From Anaeramoeba ignava (taxonomy: Eukaryota; Metamonada; Anaeramoebidae), in contig JAPDFW010000078.1 of NCBI GenBank assembly GCA_028826165.1, forward strand, positions 310,001 through 374,000: a DNA stretch of 64,000 nt. The letters are read 5' to 3'. The first letter of the stretch is position 1. Every line of letters begins with the position of its first letter. Position numbers and translations under genes: made by a program. The notes beneath the pieces are model-generated. The model searched no databases and had not been told where the DNA came from. It saw only the letters and a program-made list of their open reading frames with translations. Below are positions 20,870 to 30,432 of this stretch, in pieces.

Positions 20870-23800
20870 TTTTAACGATTCAACAAAAGAAAAATCAATA
20901 ATAATTTTTAAAGAATTAATAATGGGATTATTTTAAAATATAATTTATATTAATTTTATTTATCTAAACTTATTTAATTTAATTAAAAAATTAGATATAA
21001 ATTTAATTCATTTTTTTCCTTTTTAAAATATAAATAAATAAATAATAATTTTAAAAGAATTAATAATAAATTTCTTTCTAAATATAATTTATATTAATTT
21101 TATTTATCTAAACTTATTTAATTTAATTAAAAAATTTAATATAAAATTAATAAAATATTTGATTTATAAAATATAAATAAATCAATAATAATTTTTAAAG
21201 AATTAATAATAAAATTATTTCTAAATATAATTTATATTAATTTTATTTATTTAAACTTATTTAATTTAATTAAAAAATTTAATATAAATTTAATTAATTT
21301 TTCCTTTATAAAATAATAAAGAAATAAATAATAATTTTTAAAAGAATTAATAATAGAATTATTTCTAAATATAATTTATATTAATTTTATTTATCTAAAC
21401 TTATTTAATTTAATTAAAAATTTAATATAAAATTAATTAATTTTTTCCTTTTTAAAATATAAATAAATCAATAATAATTTTTAAAGAATTAATAATAAAA
21501 TTATTTCTAAATATAATTTATATTAATTTTATTTATTTAAACTTATTTAATTTAATTAAAAATTAGATATAAAATTAATTAATTTTTTTCCTTTTTAAAA
21601 TATTAAGAAATAAATAATAATTTTTAAAAGAATTAATAATAAATTTCTTTTTAAAATATAATTTATATTAATTTTATTTATCTAAACATATTTAATTTAA
21701 TTAAAAATTAAATATAAAATTAATTCAAATTTGTTCCTTTTTAAAATATAAATAAATAAATAAATAATAATTTTAAAAGAATTAATAATGAAATTATTTC
21801 TAAATATAATTTATATTAATTTTATTTATCTAAACTTATTTAATTTAATTAAAAATTTAATAAAAATTAATTAATTTTGTTCCTTTTTAAAATAATAAGA
21901 AATAAATAATAATTTTAAAAGAATTAATAATAAAATTATTTCTAAATATAATTTATATTAATTTTTATTTATCTAAATTTATTTAATTTAATTAAAAATT
22001 TAATATAAAATTAATTCAAATAGTTCCTTTTCAAAATATAAATAAATAAATAATAATTTTAAAAGAATTAATAATAAAATTATTTTAAAATATAATTTAT
22101 ATTAATTTTATTTATTTAAACTTATTTAATTTAATTAAAAATTTAATATAAAATTAATAAAATATTTGATTTATAAAATATAAATAAATCAATAATAATT
22201 TTTAAAGAATTAATAATAAAATTATTTTAAAAATATAATTTTATATTAATTTTATTTATTTAAACCTATTTAATTTAATTAAAAATTAAATAAAAATTAA
22301 TTCAAATTGTTCCTTTTTAAAATATTAAGAAATAAATAATAATTTTAAAAGAATTAATAATGAAATTATTTTTAAAATATAATTTATATTAATTTTATTT
22401 ATCTAAACTTATTTAATTTAATTAAAAATTAAATAAAAATTAATTCAAATTGTTCCTTTTTAAAATATAAATAAATAAATAATAATTTTAAAAGAATTAA
22501 TAATAAATTTATTTTAAAAATATAATTTTATATTAATTTTATTTATTTAAATTTATTTAATTTAATTAAAAATTAAATAAAAATTAATTAATTTTTTCCT
22601 TTTAAAATAATAAGAAATAAATAATAATTTTAAAAGAATTAATAATAAAATTAGATTTAAAATATAATTTATATTAATTTTATTTATTTAAATTTTATTT
22701 AATTTAATTAAAAATTAAATAAAAATTAATTCAAATTGTTCCTTTTTAAAAATATTAATAAATAAATAATAATTTTAAAAGAATTAATAATAAATTTTTC
22801 TTTCTAAATATAATTTATATTATTTTTATTTATCTAAACTTATTTAATTTAATTAAAAATTTAATAAAAATTTAATTCAAATTGTTCCTTTTCAAAATAT
22901 AAATAAATAAATAATAATTTTAAAAGAATTAATAATAAAAATTATTTTAAAATATAATTTATATTAATTTTATTTATTTAAATTTTATTTAATTTAATTA
23001 AAAATTAAATAAAAATTAATTCAAATTGTTCCTTTTTAAAATATTAAAATAAATAAATAATAATTTTAAAAGAATTAATAATAAAATTTCTTTCTAAATA
23101 TAATTTATATTAATTTTATTTATTTAAACTTATTTAATTTAATTAAAAATTAAATAAAAATTAATTAATTTTTCCTTTTTAAAATATTAAGAAATAAATA
23201 ATAATTTTAAAAGAATTAATAATAAATTTCTTTTTAAATATAATTTATATTAATTTTATTTATCTAAATCTATTTAATTTAATTAAAAAATTTAATATAA
23301 AATTAATTAATTTTTTCCTTTTTAAAATATAAATAAATAAATAATAATTTTTAAAAGAATTAATAATAAATTTATTTTTAAATATAATTTATATTAATTT
23401 TATTTATTTAAACTTATTTAATTTAATTAAAAATTAAATAAAAATTAATTAATTTTGTTCCTTTTTAAAATATAAATAAATAAATAATAATTTTTAAAAG
23501 AATTAATAATAAATTTCTTTTTAAATATAATTTATATTAATTTTATTTATCTAAACTTATTTAATTTAATTAAAAAATTTAATAAAAATTAATTAATTTT
23601 TCCTTTTTAAAATAATAATAAATAAATAATAATTTTAAAAGAATTAATAATAAATTTTTTTAAAAATATAATTTATATTAATTTTATTTATTTAAACCTA
23701 TTTAGTTTAATTAAAAAATTTAATAAAAATTAATTAATTTTTTCCTTTTTAAAATATAAATAAATAAATAATAATTTTAAAAAGAATTAATAATAAATTT

Positions 23801-24530
23801 CTTTTTAAAATATAATTTATATTAATTTTATTTATTTAAACTTATTTAATTTAATTAAAAAATTAGATATAAAATTAATTAATTTTTTCCTTTTTAAAAT
23901 ATTAAGAAATAAATAATAATTTTAAAAGAATTAATAATAAAATTATTTTTAAATATAATTTATATTAATTTTATTTATTTAAACTTATTTAATTTAATTA
24001 AAAATTTAATAAAAATTAATTAATTTTTTCCTTTTTAAAATATTAATAAATCAATAATAATTTTTAAAAGAATTAATAATAAATTTATTTTAAAATATAA
24101 TTTATATTAATTTTATTTATTTAAACTTATTTAATTTAATTAAAAATTTAATAAAAATTTAATTAATTTTTCCTTTTTAAAAATAATAATAAATAAATAA
24201 TAATTTTTAAAGAATTAATAATGGAATTATTTTAAAATATAATTTATATTAATTTTATTTATCTAAACTTATTTAATTTAATTAAAAAATTTAATATAAA
24301 ATTAATTAATTTTTTTCCTTTTTAAAATATAAATAAATAAATAATAATTTTAAAAGAATTAATAATAAAATTATTTTTAAATTATAATTTATATTAATTT
24401 TATTTATTTAAACTTATTTAATTTAATTAAAAAATTAAATAAAAATTAATTAATTTTTCCTTTTTAAAATAATAAGAAATAAATAATAATTTTAAAAGAA
24501 TTAATAATAAAAATAGATTTAAATTAACTT
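20870..24530. repeat. ~145-bp AT-rich satellite, about 25 tandem copies
   Basis: Units repeat the landmarks TTTAAAATATAAATAAATAA, AGAATTAATAATAAA, TATAATTTATATTAATTTTA and CTAAACTTATTTAATTTAAT in fixed order. Successive CTAAAC landmarks at 20963, 21108, 21251 and 21395 give a 143-145 bp period, and the array runs to about 24408. Copies differ by small indels in A/T runs and a few substitutions, so the array is maintained but not freshly amplified. No open frame is conserved. Confidence 0.95.
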
Positions 24531-24576
24531 TATTGAAAAAGATTTTAATTTCTTTATTATTTTTTTTAAATTGTTT

Positions 24577-27519
24577 TTAAATTATTTTCTGATTTAAAAC
24601 TTGTAAATGTTGATGATCACCAAATCTCAAGTTATCAAACCAAAAAACATTATACCAATCAACAAGATAATTAATTTTAAAAAATTGGAGAGAATTTCTA
24701 TAGGCAGAACCAAGACTAAAGGGGTTATGGAAGCGAGAATTTTTAAGAAAATGGGAATATCTTCTACGATTGAGCATTTCATTAGTTGTGATATTTTGGA
24801 TAATGAACCAAGAATGCTGAAGCCAAAGAGCGATGACCCAACCAAGTATCAAATTATTGAGGATCCAAATGGCGAGAAGCCAGGAATCGTTGAGATAGCA
24901 ATTATAGAAAAAGAGGAACAAATTGGAAAAAGAGAAGGATTCTGTTTTGTTGTTTTGAACAAGTGTGTCCAAGACTATAAAAGTGAATATACCGCATGAA
25001 ACAACAACCGAAACAAGGAAGTAATAGAAGTAGGTGTGATTGTTATGTCCAACCCCGTTGATTGTCCAAGGGCAGAAATGATCAAATCGCGCAATGCAAC
25101 GGTTTGTTGTTGAGTCGTGTTTGGAACGCAACGGACGAAATATTCGGCAAGTTTCGCAGAATTTGTCTTCTAGAAAAACGCTGTCGTATTTTGAATAGAT
25201 GGAGTTTTTTGTCACCAATTCTTCTGGTTCAAGGCTTGGAGTTTGTAAGATTCCTGGATCGCGAGTGATTGATATGTGATAGAAATAGAATAAACAAAAG
25301 GAGGAGATTGACAGGATTACTATAGTTATTGGAAATTTTTTGTAAGAATGTATTTAAGGAATTATGTCAAGAAAAAAAAAATTTTTTTTTTGGGAATTTT
25401 TTTTGGCATTTTTTTTTTGATAATCAAAGGATATTTGGTAATACTCGGAAAAAAAGTGTGGAATAAATTAAAAAAAGAACTGAAAAAGCAATCGAAATTG
25501 AAGAAGGATCAACATGAAAATAATTTGCTGATGTTCTCAAATTGGCGATGAAATTGCGGATCAGAAAAGGAAACAGAAACAGATTCAACAGGAAAGGCAG
25601 GTACGCGAAAGAGATGTTCATCGCAAGCAAGAACATGAAAGGGACGAACATAAAGAAAGTTTTCATTGGAATAACACCAAATTGTTTTGATCTTGAGACG
25701 ACTTCATTTTTTTGCAGAAAAACCATTACATCTGCATTTTCCTCATTTCCACTTTCCAATGCGCAATCATAAGGGGTAGAATTATAATTATCACGAATAG
25801 AAAGATCAGCTAATTTTTGAATTAAATAACCGATGATTTCGCGGTGATCCAAAAGTGCTCCCCAATGTAGAGGAGTGCAACCATCGGAGTCTTGAAGATT
25901 AATATTTGCTCCATTAGAAACGAAGTATCTAAGCACTCTAGTATTCCCCTTTATAGCAGCCCAATGAGAAGCTGAATTGAAATTTTAAATCAAAAAAAAA
26001 TTTAGAACTTTTTTTTTTGGATTAGCAAAAAAAAAAATAAAAGAAATGAAAAATTTACGTGTTCTTGATTCAACATCAAGTTCATCAACTGAAACACCAT
26101 TGGAAACTAAGCAATGACAAGCAAGAGGATGATTTTCTTGAGCAGCAAGATGGATTGCAGAGTATCCTTGTGCATCGTGTTTGAATGGATCAGCCTCGTT
26201 CTTGATGAGGAATTGAAGAACGCGAGAAGAGCCTTTAAAAGCAGCAATATGAAGTGGAGTTTGTTTTAAAAATCCACTTTCGAAATCGACGATGGCACCT
26301 TTTGAGATGAGAAGAGAAGCGCCATCGAGGTCATCAAGAAATGCGCAATAATGAAGTGGTGTGAAGCCTTATAATTTACAAAATGAATTTACAAAATGAA
26401 TTTCAATTTCAATTTCAAAATGAATTTTAATTTTAATTTCAAAATTAATTTCAATTTCAATTTCAAAATGAATTTCAAAATGAATTTTAATTTTAATTTG
26501 AATTTGAATTTGAATTTTAATTTCAATTTCAATTTCAAAATGAATTTTAATTTTCAAAATGAATTTTAATTTTATTTCAAAATGAATTTCAATTTTAATT
26601 TTAATTTTCAAAATGAATTTTAATTTTAATTTTAATTTCAAAATGAATTTTAATTTTAATTTTAATTTGAATTTTAATTTCAATTTTAATTTTAATTTTA
26701 ATTTCAATTTTAATTTCAATTTCAAAATGAATTTTAATTTTAATTTTAATTTTAATTTCAAATTCAAAATGAATTTCAATTTCAATTTTAATTTTAATTT
26801 CAAATTCAAAATGAATTTCAATTTCAATTTTAATTTTAGTTTCAATTTCAAAATGAATTTCAAAATGAATTTTAATTTTAATTTTAATTTGAATTTTAAT
26901 TTCAAAATGAATTTCAAAATGAATTTGAATTTTAATTTTAATTTCAAATTCAAAATGAATTTCAATTTTAATTTCAATTTTAATTTCAATTTCAAAATGA
27001 ATTTTAATTTCAAAATGAATTTTAATTTCAAAATTAATTCCAAAATGAATTTTAATTTCAAAATGAATTTTAATTTCAAAATGAATTTCAAAATGAATTT
27101 TAATTTCAAAATGAATTTTAATTTCAAAATGAATTTTAATTTCAATTTCAATTTTAATTTCAATTTCGAAATGAATTTTAATTTCAAAATGAATTTCAAT
27201 TTTAATTTCAATTTTAATTTTAGTTTTAATTTTAATTTTAATTTTAATTTTAATTTTAATTTCAATTTCAATTTCAATTTTAATTTGAATTTCAAAATGA
27301 ATTTTAATTTTAATTTTAATTTCAAAATGAATTTTAATTTCAAAATGAATTTTAATTCCAAAATGAATTCCAACCATCTTTATCTTGTTCATTCGGATTT
27401 TGTCCTTTTTCTAAAATTTGAATAAGTGTTTGTGTATCTTTTTTTATTATTATTGAGAAAATATCCGATTGAATATTTTCATTTTTTTCAATATTTTCAT
27501 TATCACTTAAATTAAACAT
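24577..27519 (-). CDS. Ankyrin-repeat palmitoyltransferase, Akr1/HIP14 type, with DHFC core (four exons)
   Basis: The exons are 27375-27519, 26059-26367, about 25445-25971 and about 24577-25319. Exon 1 starts MFNLSDNENIEK. Exons 2 and 3 carry ankyrin repeats (TPLHYCAFLDDLDGASLLI, TPLHIAAFKGSSRVLQFLI, IHLAAQENHPLACHCLV, TPLHWGALLDHREIIGYLI). Membrane helices follow (FFMFVPFMFLLAMNISFAYL and others), then RDPG, then the cysteine-rich domain FCETCRIFRPLRSKHD... ending RFDHFCPWTINGVGHNNH, and two more helices. The family S-acylates proteins at Golgi or endosomal membranes through the DHxC cysteine. The usual DHHC is DHFC, and several zinc cysteines are replaced, as in yeast Akr1 (DHYC). Introns 1 and 2 match in phase. 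For intron 3 the only plausible donor (25444) and acceptor (25320) disagree by one base, beside a seven-T run. Confidence 0.85.
26368..27374 (-). repeat. First intron of the palmitoyltransferase gene, hexamer repeat
   Basis: A 1,007-bp GT-AG intron (GATG/GTTGGA donor, ATAAG/GC acceptor) whose join makes a Gly codon before FTPLHYCA. It is filled with AATTTT, AATTTC and AAAATG hexamers, the family seen in the homeobox intron. Long open frames on both strands are products of the 6-bp period. Confidence 0.85.
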
Positions 27520-27623
27520 AATTTTGTTTTATTTTTGTTTTAAAAAAAGAAAGAAAAAAAAAATGAAAAAAATTTTTTTTAATTTTTCAATTTATTTTTT
27601 CATTTTTTTTTCACTTTCTTTTA
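27520..27623. promoter_or_regulatory. Short divergent promoter region
   Basis: Only 104 bp separates the start codons of the palmitoyltransferase gene (minus) and the 206-aa gene (plus), so the two probably share a bidirectional promoter. It is A/T runs with no motif that I can name. Confidence 0.45.
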
Positions 27624-28244
27624 ATGTCAATTAAATTCCAAAAACAATTTTGTGCTATTGAAAAACCAATTCAACATACTTTTTTAATTGTTTGTGAAGT
27701 TGAAAATGAAAATATTGAAGTTATTTGCATTTTTTCATCAAAAGAATTTTCGAAGTTTTTAGAAGAAAATGAAAAAGAATTGGAAGAAAAAATACAGAAA
27801 ATATTTTTAACGGAAAAAACAAAAACCAATAAGAAACAAAAGGAAGGGTTTTTATATTTAAGAGAAGAGAATTGGCGAAGTGTTTTTGCAACAAAAAAGT
27901 TAAAAGAGCTTAAAAAAGCAGAATTTATTGAAAAAATAGAAAGAAATATTCCTAAGAACTTTAAGAATGAAACAAATGCTCCGAATTTAATTGATTTTTT
28001 GGGTGAAGAAGTTTCTCCAAATGAAATGTTTTTTAATTTGATGTTAAAAGAAGTTGTTCTTGAAGACGAGTTTAAATTTTCTGTTGATGTTTCGGAGGTT
28101 ACTGGAAAAGAGATTATTGGTTCTGTTCCTGGTGTTTTATTTTTGAAATCTGGTGATTTGTATTTATCAATCAAAGATGAGAATTGGGCGCATTTTTATT
28201 GGGATATAGAGATATTTGATGTAATTGAGAAGAACAGAATTTAA
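27624..28244 (+). CDS. Hypothetical 206-aa protein, possible PH-like fold
   Basis: An intact frame with ordinary coding composition. The N-terminal half is helical and Lys/Glu-rich (FSKFLEENEKELEEKIQKIF). The C-terminal half looks beta-rich and ends in a helix (FKFSVDVSEVTGKEII, GVLFLKSGDLYLSIKDENW, YWDIEIFDVIEKN). The strand pattern with a terminal tryptophan-containing segment recalls pleckstrin-homology-like domains, but that is inference from shape only. No signal peptide or membrane segment. It sits beside two larger genes with similar-looking modules (30433-36082). Confidence 0.65.
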   Translation: MSIKFQKQFCAIEKPIQHTFLIVCEVENENIEVICIFSSKEFSKFLEENEKELEEKIQKIFLTEKTKTNKKQKEGFLYLREENWRSVFATKKLKELKKAEFIEKIERNIPKNFKNETNAPNLIDFLGEEVSPNEMFFNLMLKEVVLEDEFKFSVDVSEVTGKEIIGSVPGVLFLKSGDLYLSIKDENWAHFYWDIEIFDVIEKNRI

Positions 28245-28249
28245 CTTAC

Positions 28250-30425
28250 AATTTAAAATTAAAATCAATAATTAAAATTTAAAATCAAAATTTGAAATTA
28301 AAATCAATAATTAATAATTAAATTTGAAATTAAATATAAATCAAAATCAATAATTAAATTTAAAATCAATAATTAAATTTAAAATTAAATATAAATCTAA
28401 ATATAAATCTAAATCAAAATCTAAATCTAAATCTAAATTAAAATCTAAATATAAATATAAATCTAAATCAAAATATAAATATAAATATAAATATAAATAT
28501 AAATATAAATTAAAATCAAAATTAAAATCAAAATTAAAATCAAAATTAAAATCAAAATTAAATATAAATCTAAATCTAAATCTAAATTAAAATCAAAATT
28601 AAAATCAAAATTAAAATCAAAATCAAAATCAAAATCAAAATCTAAATATAAATCTAAATCTATGCAAATCTAAATCTAAATCTAAATCTAAATCTAAATT
28701 AAAATATAAATATAAATCAAAATCTAAATCAAAATCAAAATCAAAATCTAAATTAAAATCAAAATTAAAATCAAAATTAAAATCAAAATTAAAATCAAAA
28801 TTAAAATCAAAATTAAAATCAAAATTAAAATATAAATCTAAATCTAAAATCAAAAATATAAATCAAAATTAAAATCAAAATTAAAATCAAAATCAAAATC
28901 AAAATCAAAATCAAAATCAAAATCAAAATCAAAATCTAAATCAAAAATAAAAATCAAAATAAAAAATCTAAATATAAATCTAAATCAAAATCTAAATATA
29001 AATCTAAATCAAAAAAAATCTAAATCTAAAATAAATCAAAATCTAAAATATAAATCAAAAATCTAAATATAAATCAAATCAAATCAAAAATCTAAATCTA
29101 AATATAAATATAAATATAAATATAAATATAAATATAAATATAAATATAAATATAAATATAAATATAAATATAAATAAAATCAAAATATAAATAAAATATA
29201 AATATAAATATAAATATAAATATAAATCAAAAATCAAAATCAAAAATCAAAATCAAAATCAAAATATAAAAATATAAAATCAAAATCAAAATCTAAATCA
29301 AAATCTAAATCAAAATCAAAATCAAAATCAAAATCAAAATATAAATCAAAATCAAAATCAAAATCAAAATCAAAATCTAAATATAAATCTAAATCAAAAT
29401 CAAAATCAAAATCAAAATCAAAATCAAAATCAAAATCAAAATCTAAATCTAAATATAAATATAAATCTAAATCTAAATCTAAATCTAAATATAAATCAAA
29501 ATCAAAATCTAAATCTAAATAAAATATAAATATAAATATAAATCAATTTTAAATATAAAATCAATATAAAAATATAAAATAAAAATATAAATAAATTTAT
29601 AATCAAAATCAAAATCTAAATCTAAATCTAAATCAAAATCTAAATCAAAATATAAATATAAATATAAATCAATTTATAAAATCAAAAACAAAATCTAAAT
29701 CTAAATCTAAATCTAAATCTAAATCTAAATCTAAATATAAATCTAAATCAAAATCAAAATCAAAATCAAAATCAAAATCAAAATCAAAATCAAAATCTAA
29801 ATCTAAATCTAAATCTAAATCTAAATCAAAATCTAAATCTAAATCAAAATCTAAATCAAAATCTAAATATAAATCTAAATCAAAATCAAAATCAAAATCA
29901 AAATCAAAATCAAAATCAAAATCAAAATTCAAAATCAAAAATCTAAATATAAATATAAATCTAAATTCAAAATCAAAAATCAAAAATCTAAATTAAAAAA
30001 TCAAAATCAAAATATAAATAAAATCAAAATCAAAATCAAAATCAAAATCTAAATATAAATATAAATATAAATATAAATAAAAATCAAAATCTAAATCTAA
30101 AATCTAAATATAAATATAAATCAAAATCAAAATCTAAATCAAAATCAAAATCAAAATCAAAATCAAAATCAAAATCAAAATCAAAATCAAAATCAAAATC
30201 AAAATCAAAATCAAAATCAAAATTAAAATTAAAATCAAAATATAAATAAATCAAAATATAAATCAATTTTAAAATTAAAATCAATTTATAAAATCTAAAA
30301 AATCAAAATCAAAATCTAAATCTAAATATAAATATAAATATAAATCAATTTATAAAATAAAAATCAAAATATAAATCAATTTATAAAATATAAATAAATT
30401 TATAATCAAAATCAATTTATATAAA
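28250..30425. repeat. AAAATC / TAAATC / AAATAT hexamer array
   Basis: About 2.2 kb of 6-bp units (AAAATC, TAAATC, TAAATA, AAAATT), with long pure blocks such as 29101-29175 (ATAAAT) and 30140-30220 (AAAATC). It lies between the 206-aa gene and the GC-rich 848-aa gene. A TTTAAG precedes the ATG at 30433, so an undetected upstream exon is possible, but I see none. Confidence 0.85.
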
Positions 30426-30432
30426 ATTTAAG

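Noticed and set aside
20870-24530. CRISPR-like regular array
   Set aside because: Head-to-tail AT-rich satellite with no unique spacers, in a eukaryotic genome.
26369-27425. Three long overlapping frames on both strands
   Set aside because: Hexamer-filled intron; the flanking exons join perfectly across it.
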